DNA of 40,003 nt from an uncultured Bacteroidales bacterium (GCA_900316675.1 ONDR01000007.1:1-40003), one strand, 5' to 3'; shown: positions 10,001 to 17,888, numbered from the stretch's first letter. Numbers and translations are program-made. The notes: generated by a model from the sequence alone, not told the origin.

Positions 10001-12249
10001 ATTCTGTTTACGAACTGGCGTCAGAAGCCGTTGTGGCTTACGGCGTTTCAAATAAGAGAGTTGATATCAATGCTGCCGAGGGTAATGTCGATGGTATTGT
10101 AGATAGATGTGTCCGACTTGTCAGGGATCTTGAACCTATCACTGCCCGTGAAGACTTCTCTGAAGCCCTTTACTTCGAGCCCTTCCTGAAGGCCGATGCG
10201 GAAGGAAAGATCCGCTTTACTTTTAAGGCATCGGACAAGCTGTCCACCTACTATGTGGCAGTCTTCGCTCATGATAAGGACGTGCGTAACAACCTGGTTA
10301 AGAAGGAATTGAAGGTTACTCTTCCCGTGAAGGTGGATGTGCTTAAGCCGGAGTACCTTGTGTGCGGAGATAAGTTCACCCTTGCCGCCACGGTTTCCTC
10401 TATGGTAGAGGACAATATCCCCGGCCAGCTGACGGTTTATACCTTCGACAATCCGGACTACAGTAACGGCAAGCCCCTGTCCAGCAGGGTAGTGGATGCT
10501 GTTGTTCCGGCCGGAGGCGTATTCTCCAAAGATTTTGAGATTCCTGTGCCCGACGCCAAGGCACAGAACGCCCAGCTTTACATACTGGTTTCCTTCAAGG
10601 CGGAAAATGACACATCGGATGCTATGTTCTTCAAGGTGCCCATGCTTGAGCGCGCCCAGACCATAACCGAGGCTCACTCGGCAGTTCTTCTTTCCGGAAT
10701 GGATAAGGAAGCCCTCCTGAACGAGCTACGCGGCCGCTTTACCGGCACCACTCACTTTGGCGCCGAATACGCAGAAATCAGCATTCTTGATATGGTGCGC
10801 GAGGCCCTGCAGCAGAAGCTTCAGGATCCGGGCAAGGATGTGCTTAGCCTCACGGAGGCCCTGTATGTCCGTACTGTCCTGGCCGGGATGCCCGGTCAGG
10901 CCGGGCATGACGTTACCGGGCATGACGTTGCCGGGCATGACGTTACCGGGCATGACGTTACCGGGCATGACGCTGTCATTGCCGGCAACGACCGGCAATC
11001 TCTCCTCAAGGACATCCTGGCTCTGCAGAACCCTGACGGCGGCTTTGCCTGGTTCAAGGAGTTCAGCTCTTCGCCCGTGCTTACGGCCGTAGTTCTGGAG
11101 CGGTTTAAGAAGATGGCCGGGCAAGACGGACCGTCATTGCCGGCAGAGGCCTGCAATCTTGCCGTCAAATACCTTGATAAAGAGCATTTTGAAGGCGATA
11201 AGCCCTGGTGGTGGGGCGGGCTGTCAGATGCCCAGTATATGTACATCCGCGCCCTGTATGCAGAGGTACCTTTCACTGCTCCGAAAACTGCCACCAAGAG
11301 GTTCGACGAGTTTAAAAAAGTGGCTAAGGAGTACCTGACTCCGGATAAGGCCCGCGGCCTTAACGGCTACATTATGGCCAAGGCGCGCAGGCTAAATACT
11401 CTTCGCCTGCTGCTGGCATCGGAAGAAGGATTGGCGCTGGCCAAGGCCTGGGGCATAAAGAAGTCTGCCAAGATTGAGGAGTCAATGAAGGCGGATGTGG
11501 CCTCGCTGCTGGAATACGCCGTCAAGCACCGTGACGGCGGCATCTACTATCCCAATGCCGTAATGCCTTGGCGCGGTCTTCTGGAGACCGAGGCCTATGC
11601 CCATGCCCAGCTGGCAGCCCTGCTGCCGGAAGTTGCGGACGGCATCCGCCTGTGGCTGATGCTTCAGAAAGAGACTCAGCACTGGGACGTAACTCCGGAC
11701 TTTGTGGACGCTATCGCCTGCATCCTTGACGGAAGTAAGGAAGTGCTTGAAACAAAGGTGCTTACGGTAAGCAAGACCTACTGCAAGCCGTTGGAAGAGA
11801 TTGTCGCTGCCGGCAATGGTTTCACTATCGCAAGGAGTTTCTATAAAGAGGTTGTAAAGGCGGACGGGTCTATAATAAATCAGGAACTGAGCCTTGGAGA
11901 CCCCATCAAAAAGGGAGAAAAGATAGTAGCCCTTTACAAGATATACAACGCAGAGAACCGCAGCTTTGTGCGCGTAAGGGTTCCCCGTGAGGCAACGCTT
12001 CGCCCGGTTGACCAGCTGTCCGGCCGCATGGGCTGGTGGCGCCGCTTCCAGGGCTATAGGGACGTACGCACATCCTACACGGACTACTTCTTTGATTCGA
12101 TGGCAGAAGAAAGCAGCGAGATTAGGGAAGAGTTCTTTGTTACCCAGACCGGTATCTTTGCCTGCGGCGTACCTGTCATTGAATCCCTTTACGCCCCGCA
12201 TTACAGGGCCAATGATGGCTTTAAAGGCCCTATGAAGGTGAAAAATTGA
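7042..12249 (+). CDS. Alpha-2-macroglobulin family protein, exported
   Basis: The 1735-residue protein opens with a signal peptide (residues 1-26, hydrophobic LAAIVAAFFVCL, cleavage probable after SGAQA). The middle part has macroglobulin-like beta domains, including an MG2-type segment near 490-590 (VYNGGIYLNTATFRFGDVIK) and the family-typical EALYFEPFLKADAEGKIRFTF around 1030-1060. The C-terminal part is alpha-toroid-like (ILALQNPDGGFAWF near 1330). No CxEQ thioester motif is visible, so covalent trapping as in classical A2M is unlikely. Bacterial relatives are thought to guard the periplasm against proteases; no pbpC-type partner lies beside it. Residues about 1282-1320 contain an in-frame run of GHDVT/A repeats encoded by a 15-bp tandem repeat flanked by REP-like palindromes. 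The start overlaps folC by 17 bp; an alternative ATG lies at 7051. Confidence 0.9.
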   Translation: MKTMVKLAAIVAAFFVCLGNASGAQAPEKDKSGHQLVALWKEYYAAKDADRPQTQLAVLTKIKAQAKEKSLAWDFWDAARTYTDVAISRNWKLRDSVNTALCTEAMAFPDAMVPFTYLLNYKSDEEAFNYAVKNAGHLKDHNNKEFYKDDYRVKDCLSEYLPDYIKDDYEYSLWTFFLGNNSKIRNEARKSLEGMISEYPCLPYFRYLTATRLISGSDKWKEAMNSAAGLCEGKAVSLYPKAALLYDRLRELQKNKNATPQQFKELREEAARLNVTRVTYVGKEKKLVSKLTTFKEIFEELDSKAIILFSYPDKATILVRNLKSVTLTIEEPKKNGKVLYKQELTNTANRYYVYDTLTVKLPDLGDGSFLVKASNPAVKNPGENTLSRYSYAMAYRKADAGFGFFATNAKTGMPLKEVEFVLSEDDKVVRTANVKTIDGFTPIPESIAAEYKPGKHEVYVRGKDAAGLMRRSPDLYYYEYNHGNEDVYNGGIYLNTATFRFGDVIKCKIIAFKCLKDGSYELLKEGEELDVTISDPSWEEFVDTTVTITNLGSAAVELRLPEDAKSGRYTVRADYNKYVVANGYFYYGDYVLPSYECKFEEQKKAVFPGDTVHVKGTLQSYSGHKLSDAKVSYTIMSYGDVLGKGELAPDADGVFDIQFVAQSRYHGITVHVTDATGETLEFKTSLNVDGSRYIRAELLNVDKNIYAGESVAFTGESAFFDVKITSNGLPVEAARYKFTLSAVGTDGKKVLSAGESVTGEPLEVDMFAVPDGEYELRVEDTKQDRYNRLANTSISVVKYSGGKDAPEGVKYIFCKGEEKIKRGEDIVFRLGGGKHPIWAAAELYGAQKKLLWSGLVFVPKGSVKDFRIAYPDSFGDDVSLNMVFFNDYSVNRLSADYYHEIEDVSLPLEVVRLSEESRPGADVTVELSTRPGAEAVASVWDKATDAIFRNRWDRFYRQAVKAESASVRTAVEEPNTFYYRDIPVLEDSVYELASEAVVAYGVSNKRVDINAAEGNVDGIVDRCVRLVRDLEPITAREDFSEALYFEPFLKADAEGKIRFTFKASDKLSTYYVAVFAHDKDVRNNLVKKELKVTLPVKVDVLKPEYLVCGDKFTLAATVSSMVEDNIPGQLTVYTFDNPDYSNGKPLSSRVVDAVVPAGGVFSKDFEIPVPDAKAQNAQLYILVSFKAENDTSDAMFFKVPMLERAQTITEAHSAVLLSGMDKEALLNELRGRFTGTTHFGAEYAEISILDMVREALQQKLQDPGKDVLSLTEALYVRTVLAGMPGQAGHDVTGHDVAGHDVTGHDVTGHDAVIAGNDRQSLLKDILALQNPDGGFAWFKEFSSSPVLTAVVLERFKKMAGQDGPSLPAEACNLAVKYLDKEHFEGDKPWWWGGLSDAQYMYIRALYAEVPFTAPKTATKRFDEFKKVAKEYLTPDKARGLNGYIMAKARRLNTLRLLLASEEGLALAKAWGIKKSAKIEESMKADVASLLEYAVKHRDGGIYYPNAVMPWRGLLETEAYAHAQLAALLPEVADGIRLWLMLQKETQHWDVTPDFVDAIACILDGSKEVLETKVLTVSKTYCKPLEEIVAAGNGFTIARSFYKEVVKADGSIINQELSLGDPIKKGEKIVALYKIYNAENRSFVRVRVPREATLRPVDQLSGRMGWWRRFQGYRDVRTSYTDYFFDSMAEESSEIREEFFVTQTGIFACGVPVIESLYAPHYRANDGFKGPMKVKN
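10888..10999. repeat. In-frame REP-like palindromes with 15-bp tandem repeat
   Basis: Inside the macroglobulin gene, a palindrome (ATGCCCGG-TCAGG-CCGGGCAT, 10888-10908) runs into five copies of a 15-bp unit close to CCGGGCATGACGTTA (10901-10975). These lead straight into a second palindrome (ATTGCCGG-CAACGA-CCGGCAAT, 10978-10999). The unit length keeps the reading frame and yields repeated GHDVT. A third, imperfect, related inverted repeat (GCCGGGCAA with TTGCCGGC) lies near 11114-11143. The sequences resemble dispersed palindromic elements of the type GTCATTGCCGGxxxGACCGGCAATC known from several bacterial groups. Confidence 0.8.
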
Positions 12250-12277
12250 CGATTTTTTGATTTTTTTTTAAAAAATA

Positions 12278-12308
12278 TTTGGAATTTCAAATTTCGGTCG
12301 TATCTTTG
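12278..12308 (+). promoter_or_regulatory. tRNA-Val promoter
   Basis: TTTG (12278-12281), 19 nt, TATCTTTG (12301-12308): an exact consensus pair. The predicted start is near 12315, about 20 nt before the mature tRNA. The A/T-rich gap 12250-12333 holds nothing else I can support; no strong terminator for the macroglobulin gene is visible in it. Confidence 0.85.
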
Positions 12309-12333
12309 CAATCCCTTTCGATAAGGGATGCTT

Positions 12334-12408
12334 GGGAGCATAGCTCAGTTGGTTTAGAGCATCTGCCTTACAAGCAGAGGGTCGGGGGTTCGACTCCCTC
12401 TGCTCCCA
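12334..12408 (+). tRNA. tRNA-Val (anticodon TAC)
   Basis: The 75-nt cloverleaf has acceptor GGGAGCA/TGCTCCC, D-arm GCTC...GAGC, anticodon stem TCTGC/GCAGA with loop CTTACAA (anticodon TAC), and T-arm GGGGG-TTCGACT-CCCTC. The discriminator is A. The CCA end is not encoded. It has its own promoter and terminator. Confidence 0.97.
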
Positions 12409-12410
12409 CA

Positions 12411-12440
12411 AAAAAAGCTGGCTTTTCGGCCAGCTTTTTT
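12411..12440. terminator. Bidirectional terminator between tRNA-Val and phosphatase gene
   Basis: AAAAAAGCTGGC pairs with GCCAGCTTTTTT around a TTTTCG loop. Plus-strand readout ends the tRNA-Val transcript; minus-strand readout ends the hexosaminidase-regulator-phosphatase operon, whose last stop codon is at 12474. Confidence 0.88.
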
Positions 12441-12473
12441 GTTGTTATTCGGAGATAATTGTTGATAGGGCCA

Positions 12474-13727
12474 TTACTTCTTGTAAGCGTCTTTGAAGGT
12501 CTCCCAGTCGTAGTAGGGCCAGTTTGCAGTCTCAATGGGAAGGCGGGCTTCCTGACCGTTCAAAAGCACCTTGAACAGTATTTTGGGACTGTTCTCGCTC
12601 TTATAGAAAACAAAGTGGATATTTGCGCCCATCGGCACCTTGTGAAGCTGGCACCAGATAGGAAGATCGTCAGCCTTCTGCACGTCGTGTCCAAGACCAT
12701 CCACATCAAGAAGCATGAACAGAGGCATGATGGTGTAGTCGTGGCCGAACCTTAAATCTGCGCCGGTGCAGCCATGGGCAATGCGGTCGTCGGCCTTGGC
12801 AATGATGTCGTCCAGGATGGACCTGTAGCCAAGATGAGTTTTCCATGCGTACCAATAGAACTGGAAGTTGTCTATCTTCCAAAGGTTGACGCGCTCTTCG
12901 GGGGTGAAGATGTCATAGAACTCGATGTCCGTATCAAGGCTCTTCATTCCGTTGGCCAAGAAGTAGAGATAAGAAACCAAGTCCCACTGATCCTTCTCTT
13001 TTACGGTCTGGTCCGGATCTTTGAAAATACGGGCCAGAATGGCCTTGGAATCTATTGTACGGGCGATGTACTGCTCCCAGGTCTCGTCAAAGGAAGGGGC
13101 TGTCTCCTTGAAGTTTTCGTCCCTGAAAGGGTTGCTCTTATCCTGGGGAAGGATGGCGGGAAGGTAGTACTTTCCAAAATACTCGAAGATGTCCAGCTTG
13201 GGGTTCTGCTCTTTAAGACCAAGGCAGAAAGAAGACATGGTCATTACGCAACGGGTAGAGGTTGATGTCCAGGCGCGGACCTTTGCTCCGTCCGGGAAAA
13301 TCTCCGGGAAGTTGGCGTACATGCGGGCGGCAAGGTCGTGCTGCTGCTGCCAGCCTTTGCGGGAGAGGTCTCCTACACGGTAGCGAACGTCCGGATACAG
13401 CTTTTCAAAGCGCTCCCTGAAGTCTTTGCCAAGCTCTGTAAGATTGTCGGCATCCAGGCCCTTCTGAAGCTTCTTGTGAATCTTGTCGTACAGGTCGCTC
13501 TGCCAAGCGTAACGGGCTCCGTGGCGGCCGTAGTGGCTAAGATAGAAGGCCTTGTAGCCCTCCGGTGCAGGAGTAAGGGCCACGGGACCGGTGGGGCAGA
13601 GATAATCTGTTCCGTCCAGGTATTCCGGATGGTCCTGCAACTGCTGCATAATGTCGTACTGCTGTGCACTTGCACAGAAAAGGGCTGCCACAAATGCTGC
13701 TGTGGCCAAAAGAATGCGTTTTGTCAT
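12474..13727 (-). CDS. Histidine acid phosphatase family, exported (MINPP/phytase-like)
   Basis: The 417-residue protein starts with a signal peptide (residues 1-21, ending ALFCASAQ). The phosphohistidine motif is HYGRHGARYA (arginine 68, histidine 69, arginine 72). The distal proton-donor motif appears to be GHDYTIM (H329, D330), i.e. an HD rather than the HAE form of typical MINPP enzymes. Family members hydrolyse phosphomonoesters such as inositol phosphates or sugar phosphates in the periplasm. It is the third gene of a minus-strand operon; its ATG overlaps the regulator's TGA in an ATGA arrangement, suggesting coupled translation. Linkage to a hexosaminidase hints at a sugar-phosphate or phosphorylated-glycan substrate, but sequence alone cannot say which. 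Confidence 0.88.
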   Translation of the reverse strand: MTKRILLATAAFVAALFCASAQQYDIMQQLQDHPEYLDGTDYLCPTGPVALTPAPEGYKAFYLSHYGRHGARYAWQSDLYDKIHKKLQKGLDADNLTELGKDFRERFEKLYPDVRYRVGDLSRKGWQQQHDLAARMYANFPEIFPDGAKVRAWTSTSTRCVMTMSSFCLGLKEQNPKLDIFEYFGKYYLPAILPQDKSNPFRDENFKETAPSFDETWEQYIARTIDSKAILARIFKDPDQTVKEKDQWDLVSYLYFLANGMKSLDTDIEFYDIFTPEERVNLWKIDNFQFYWYAWKTHLGYRSILDDIIAKADDRIAHGCTGADLRFGHDYTIMPLFMLLDVDGLGHDVQKADDLPIWCQLHKVPMGANIHFVFYKSENSPKILFKVLLNGQEARLPIETANWPYYDWETFKDAYKK

Positions 13728-14893
13728 TGTATGTTTTTCTTTTGATGTTTTTCTCTGTATTCGCTGGGAGAGCAGTGGTAAAGCTGCTTGAAGCGCCTTG
13801 AAATGCTCTTGGTGTCACTTTCTCCCAGGGACATGGCAATGCCAATTACCTGCTCGTCGGTATCAACCAGAAGCTCTGCGAAGCGTCTTATTCTAAGATC
13901 CGTAATATACTGGTAGAGGGTCTGGCCGGTAACGTCCTTGAACCTTCTTTCCAAAAGGCGGCGGGACAGGGCTATCTCTTCCATGATATCGTTGACGGAT
14001 ATCTTTCTGGTGTAGTTTTGGTGTATGAATTGCACCGCTTTCTGGATCTGGACGTCCTGTGTGGCGTATGCGGCCGTAGAAAGGCGGCCCACAATCTTTA
14101 CCGGGTGCAGCACGATATCCTCTGCCGGGGCGTCGGGGTTCAGGACCATCTTGTCTATTAATTGTGCGGTTCGATATCCTCCGTCTTCTATATCGACCTG
14201 GATGCTGGAAAGGGGAGCGCTAAGCATGGAGCAAAGGACGTCGTCGTTATCCACTCCTAAAATGGACACTTCTGACGGGACCTTTACGTCCCTGATGTCG
14301 CAGGCAGCGATAAGATTGGAACCCTGGTTGTCGTCGCAGGCCATGATGCCGATAGGCTTGGGAATGGCGTGAAGCCACGAGTCAAGCTGGTCTTTTTCAT
14401 ATATCCACAGCTTGTCAAGAGTCTGGAGCGTATAGGAATAAAGGGACTTTCCGTAGCCGGCAGCCTCTATCTCGCGGCGGAAGCCTTCCAGGCGCTCGTC
14501 GGACCAGCATACGTCCTTGAAGCCGAAGAAGCCGAAGTTTTTGAAGCCTCTGTCCAGATAGTACCTTGCTGCCATGCGCCCCTGGGCTTTATAATCACCG
14601 GTGATGTTGGGAATACTCTTGAATCTTTTCTTATAGTCCTGGGCCACGACGACGATGCCGTTCTTGGCGAACAGGCCCACATCTTCGTCTTCTTCGAACT
14701 GGCCAATAACGGCGTCCACCCCATTCTTGGAGATGAGTTCCAGGACTCCTTCAATGCCGAACTTCTTCTTGTATTCAGGAGGCATGCGGATTATGGCCCA
14801 GGGCTTTGTGTCCCGGGTATATCTCATTATTCCTTTAAGCAGCTTGTGCGGGAAGGATTCGGTAAAGTCCGATATAATAAGAAGTTTGTGCAT
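13724..14893 (-). CDS. XylR-like AraC-family transcriptional regulator
   Basis: The 389-residue cytoplasmic protein has the XylR layout: an N-terminal LacI/periplasmic-binding-protein-like sensor (about 1-275; ARYYLDRGFKNFGFFGF, then VSILGVDNDDVLCSMLSAPLSSIQVD) and a C-terminal AraC double helix-turn-helix (about 285-385; ISVNDIMEEIALSRRLLERRF, then IAMSLGESDTKSISRRFKQ). In such proteins a sugar bound to the sensor controls DNA binding; here the ligand is probably released by the adjacent glycosidases, which is inference. It lies 1 nt after the hexosaminidase stop and overlaps the phosphatase start by 4 nt, so it is co-transcribed with both. It is the only recognisable sugar regulator in the window and so the best candidate for binding the motifs shared by the two control regions. 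Confidence 0.93.
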   Translation of the reverse strand: MHKLLIISDFTESFPHKLLKGIMRYTRDTKPWAIIRMPPEYKKKFGIEGVLELISKNGVDAVIGQFEEDEDVGLFAKNGIVVVAQDYKKRFKSIPNITGDYKAQGRMAARYYLDRGFKNFGFFGFKDVCWSDERLEGFRREIEAAGYGKSLYSYTLQTLDKLWIYEKDQLDSWLHAIPKPIGIMACDDNQGSNLIAACDIRDVKVPSEVSILGVDNDDVLCSMLSAPLSSIQVDIEDGGYRTAQLIDKMVLNPDAPAEDIVLHPVKIVGRLSTAAYATQDVQIQKAVQFIHQNYTRKISVNDIMEEIALSRRLLERRFKDVTGQTLYQYITDLRIRRFAELLVDTDEQVIGIAMSLGESDTKSISRRFKQLYHCSPSEYREKHQKKNIQ

Positions 14894-14894
14894 A

Positions 14895-16901
14895 TTAGTT
14901 TTTGTGATATGTGATTCCTATGCTGTCGTAGTAAGGATATTCGTTTTGTACGATGATGCTGAAGAACTTGTCAAAGTCGGTTTCAAAAGCTTCATCTTCT
15001 GTGCCGGACCACTCCGGAGCGGCGTTCCAGCCGCGTTCAAAGAGGCCTGCGGCCTTGGGGAATATGTAATATGTTACGTGGTCGAAGTTGCGGATGGTTT
15101 CTGTCCAAAGCTGGCCCTGGACGCCCAGGAGATAGCGTTTGCCCTGAGCTGAAAGTTTTGTCTTGCAGTTGATTGCGTAAGGCAGGAAAGAGAAGGATGT
15201 TTTCTCGCTTACATAGCCGGACCATGAATGGCCGCGCTCCAGCTTGCTGTTGTTGTAGGCCATGTCAAAATAGTTGTGCGATGCGTTTGAAAGCACAACG
15301 GGCACGCCGTCGTTGGCAAGGGTGTATGCCTGCTCTACGCGGCCGCGGGACACTGCCCAAAGGTTGATCATGAACAGGTTCGCCTTAAGCTTGTTGAAGG
15401 TTTCCGGCTCAAGGTGCTGGGCGACTTCCTGCCATCCGGCAAGCTTTACGCCCTTGTTTATAGCTATGTCAAGCACCTTGCTTATAAAGTAGTCCTTAAG
15501 ACGGGTAGGGTCTGTCCAGCCATTGTCCGCCATAAGCTTACGGCAGGCGGGGGAGCCAAGCCAGGCTCCGTCCGGAACCTCGTCGCCACCAACGTGGATG
15601 GCCTCAAGCGGCACGCCGGCCTCTTTGTAAAGGGCGATAATGCCGTCGAATACGGTCTCTATGAACTTGTATGTACTGGGCAGGGCCACATTAATGGCAT
15701 TGTCAGTATAGTCCTGTACCGATACGTATTTGGATGTATCTGCCGCTTCTGAAAGAAGGCAGGAGGCGTCTCCGGTGCGTGCGGCACGAACCTCCATGGA
15801 CTTGATGGCTGCCCTTGAATGCCCGGGCGTGTCAAATTCCGGGATAACCTTAATGTGATGCTCTGCGGCGTACTTTAAAATCTCTACGAAGTCTGCGTGG
15901 GAATAGTATCCGTTGCCGGAAGTTGCGGTGTCATTACGGTCCGGAGTGGTGCAGTAGGTCAGTTGCAGTGCGTCCGGCTCTGTAAATGAGCCGTCGTCGT
16001 TAAGTACGGGAATGCCGCGGTAGGCGCCGTAAGCGGTAAGCTCCGGCAGGGCGTCGATTTCTACCCTCCAGCCCTCGTCATCTCCAAGATGAAGGTGCAG
16101 GAAGTTTACCTTATAGTGGGCAAGTATGTCTATAAGCTTCAATAGGTTGTTCTTGGTGGTAAAGTTGCGGCTGACGTCCAGCATAAGACCCCTGTAGGGC
16201 ATATCCGGCCAGTCTGTTACCACTGCGTTGGGTACGGCCTTGCCTGCCGCATTGCGGCGGATGTTGTCAAGTGTGAGGGATGCATAGTATGCTCCGTCCT
16301 GATCTGCGGCCTCAATGGATACTTTTTCGTCAATTGTGATCCTGTACCATCCGGGCACCTGTCCGTCCACAAGTTTTGGCTCGACTGGAGCAACATCGGC
16401 TAGGGCGGTGCTGCCTTCTGCCGGAACGACAGACTTGAGTCGCGGAATAATGTCGTAGGCGTTTACGGCAACGGGCTTATATTCAAATGAATGCTTCTCT
16501 TCTGCCGGCAGGAAGATGTATTTTACATCGACGGGAACGGGCTTTTCTCCTTTCTTCTGAAGATAGAAGCCTTCAGGTGCACGGCATTGATTTACAAGTG
16601 CTTTGGCTTCATAAACAAGACGCATTGTGTCTCCTGCCTGGGCGAGTGGAGCAACGCGGTACATAGTGCCGCTTAGGTGAAGTATGTCGGCGGGGGAGCC
16701 ATCCTCCATTTTAACGGGTGTGCGGAACTGGCTGAACCAGATAGTCCAGTCCGTGCCTTTGGGAGCATTAATAATTTCCATCTTATGGGTAGCCTTCTTG
16801 TTTTTGCTGTCCGGCTGGCCCTCTGTCCATACTATTTTGCACGGGCTCGCGCACGCGACGCACAGCGCGCACGATAATAATAGGTGAAAAATACGCATCA
16901 T
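14895..16901 (-). CDS. GH20 beta-N-acetylhexosaminidase, exported
   Basis: The enzyme removes terminal beta-linked GlcNAc (or GalNAc) from glycans or chito-oligosaccharides by substrate-assisted catalysis. With the start chosen here it has 668 residues: an N-terminal GH20b-type domain (to about 200), then the catalytic barrel with GLMLDVSRNF, HLHLGDDEGWRVE and HVGGDEVPDGAW; the catalytic Asp-Glu pair is about residues 440-441. The signal sequence HLLLSCALCVACASPC could be lipoprotein type (cleavage before the Cys of CVAC) or type I. A longer reading frame begins at 16931, but a promoter-like box lies just upstream at 16933-16940, so I prefer the paired ATGs at 16899-16901/16896-16898. It is the first gene of the three-gene operon and divergent from the ROK gene. 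Confidence 0.94.
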   Translation of the reverse strand: MMRIFHLLLSCALCVACASPCKIVWTEGQPDSKNKKATHKMEIINAPKGTDWTIWFSQFRTPVKMEDGSPADILHLSGTMYRVAPLAQAGDTMRLVYEAKALVNQCRAPEGFYLQKKGEKPVPVDVKYIFLPAEEKHSFEYKPVAVNAYDIIPRLKSVVPAEGSTALADVAPVEPKLVDGQVPGWYRITIDEKVSIEAADQDGAYYASLTLDNIRRNAAGKAVPNAVVTDWPDMPYRGLMLDVSRNFTTKNNLLKLIDILAHYKVNFLHLHLGDDEGWRVEIDALPELTAYGAYRGIPVLNDDGSFTEPDALQLTYCTTPDRNDTATSGNGYYSHADFVEILKYAAEHHIKVIPEFDTPGHSRAAIKSMEVRAARTGDASCLLSEAADTSKYVSVQDYTDNAINVALPSTYKFIETVFDGIIALYKEAGVPLEAIHVGGDEVPDGAWLGSPACRKLMADNGWTDPTRLKDYFISKVLDIAINKGVKLAGWQEVAQHLEPETFNKLKANLFMINLWAVSRGRVEQAYTLANDGVPVVLSNASHNYFDMAYNNSKLERGHSWSGYVSEKTSFSFLPYAINCKTKLSAQGKRYLLGVQGQLWTETIRNFDHVTYYIFPKAAGLFERGWNAAPEWSGTEDEAFETDFDKFFSIIVQNEYPYYDSIGITYHKN

Positions 16902-16932
16902 GCTAATAATCAATAATTTCTGATTTCCCATG

Positions 16933-16940
16933 CAAATATG
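16933..16940 (-). promoter_or_regulatory. Probable -7 box of hexosaminidase operon
   Basis: On the minus strand this reads CATATTTG, one mismatch from TAnnTTTG, with TTTA 19 nt upstream as an imperfect -33 box. A weak promoter fits control by an activator. It lies 32-39 nt before the chosen start. Confidence 0.4.
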
Positions 16941-16973
16941 GCTAAAAAATTTAAAACGTTAAAAAATTTTACG

Positions 16974-17036
16974 CAAATTGTACCATCAAATACGCAAAAA
17001 TTTACACAAGTTTTTTTCTTATTTGATATTTTTGCG
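16974..17036. promoter_or_regulatory. Candidate operator region, divergent hexosaminidase/ROK promoters
   Basis: Contains TTGTACCATCAAATAC (16978-16993) and the overlapping AAATACGCAAAAATT (16988-17002). Both recur in front of the chitinase/SusCD operon (one mismatch and none, respectively). CGCAAAAAT (16993-17001) is inverted at 17028-17036 (ATTTTTGCG). TTTGCGTA occurs twice on the minus strand. Such duplicated dyads between divergent promoters are typical of regulator sites. Confidence 0.6.
17027..17034 (+). promoter_or_regulatory. -7 box for ROK/GH2/phosphatase operon
   Basis: TATTTTTG matches TAnnTTTG and ends 19 nt before the ROK ATG, giving a very short leader. It overlaps one arm of the inverted ATTTTTGCG repeat. 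No good -33 box is seen, consistent with regulated expression. Confidence 0.55.
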
Positions 17037-17053
17037 AAAAAACATACACAATT

Positions 17054-17881
17054 ATGACAATAGGAATTGACATTGGAGGTACCAACTTGAGCTTTGGACA
17101 GGTGCGGGATGGGCAGTTGAAGCAAGTATTTTCCGTGCCGTCATTCGCCCCAGGGGCAACTCTGGAGCAGACCATGGAGTACATGGTGTCCAATATTCGC
17201 CGCATTTTTACAAAGGATACAGAAAAGATTGGTATAGGTGTCCCGTCCGTTGTGGATGTGGACAGGGGAATAGTCTATGATACCCAGAATATTCCTTCCT
17301 GGAAGGAAGTTCCCCTGAAGGAGTATCTGGAGGACGTGTTCAAAGTGCCGGTTGCCGTCAACAACGACGCCAATTGCTATGCCATGGGCATTTACGGAAA
17401 GTTCCCGGCCAATGATAAACCCAAATCCCTGGTTGCCTTAACTCTTGGCACCGGAGTGGGCATTGGTATCATAGAAAACGGCCGCCTGTTCTGCGGACAG
17501 AACTGTGGCGCCGGAGAGCTTGGCTGCCTGCCATACAAGGATTCTATCCTTGAAGACTACTGCAGCAAGAAGTTCTTTACAGGCAGTGGTTGGGACAGCA
17601 AAGAGGCATCCAAGGCCGCCAAAGAGGGTAACCATGACGCCCTGCTGCTCTTCGACGAATTCGGCAAGCATCTGGGCGCCCTTGTCTGTGCTGTGCTTTA
17701 TGCTTATGATCCTGCCGTTGTGGCTTTTGGCGGCGGTATAGCCAACAACTATCCGCTGTTCTGCCAGTCAATGGAGAATTACCTTTCAGAGCATTTCCCT
17801 TATAGGAAGACCCTGGAAAGGCTTAAGGTTGATATTTTTACGGATAGTGACATTCCCGTAGTGGGGGCATCCCTAATATAG
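17054..17881 (+). CDS. ROK-family sugar kinase (probable GlcNAc/glucose kinase)
   Basis: The 275-residue protein opens directly with the ATP-binding motif GIDIGGTN (residues 4-11) and has no N-terminal helix-turn-helix, so it is a kinase rather than a ROK repressor. Further ROK features are VNNDANCYAMG with the catalytic aspartate, and LTLGTGVGIGIIENG. The usual zinc-binding block (GHxxx followed by CxCGxxGC) is missing: the sequence reads GAGELGCLPYKDSILEDYC instead. ROK kinases phosphorylate glucose, GlcNAc, ManNAc and similar sugars; the neighbouring hexosaminidase and glucosaminidase point to GlcNAc or GlcN as substrate (inference). The stop is 7 nt before the GH2 start, so they share an operon. 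Confidence 0.9.
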   Translation: MTIGIDIGGTNLSFGQVRDGQLKQVFSVPSFAPGATLEQTMEYMVSNIRRIFTKDTEKIGIGVPSVVDVDRGIVYDTQNIPSWKEVPLKEYLEDVFKVPVAVNNDANCYAMGIYGKFPANDKPKSLVALTLGTGVGIGIIENGRLFCGQNCGAGELGCLPYKDSILEDYCSKKFFTGSGWDSKEASKAAKEGNHDALLLFDEFGKHLGALVCAVLYAYDPAVVAFGGGIANNYPLFCQSMENYLSEHFPYRKTLERLKVDIFTDSDIPVVGASLI

Positions 17882-17888
17882 AATTATC

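Noticed and set aside
10901..10975. CRISPR array
   Set aside because: The unit is only 15 bp, copies are directly adjacent without spacers, the run stays in frame in a conserved gene and no cas genes are present.
10048..12201. Long minus-strand open frames (10048-10677, 10726-11124, 11482-12201)
   Set aside because: All are antisense to the continuous macroglobulin gene and contain no recognisable domain.
16902..16931. Longer start (ATG 16931) for the hexosaminidase
   Set aside because: It directly follows the probable -7 box, and the signal peptide reads naturally from the ATG pair at 16896-16901.
17054..17881. ROK protein as a NagC/Mlc-type repressor of the locus
   Set aside because: The protein begins directly with the ATP-binding motif and has no helix-turn-helix domain.
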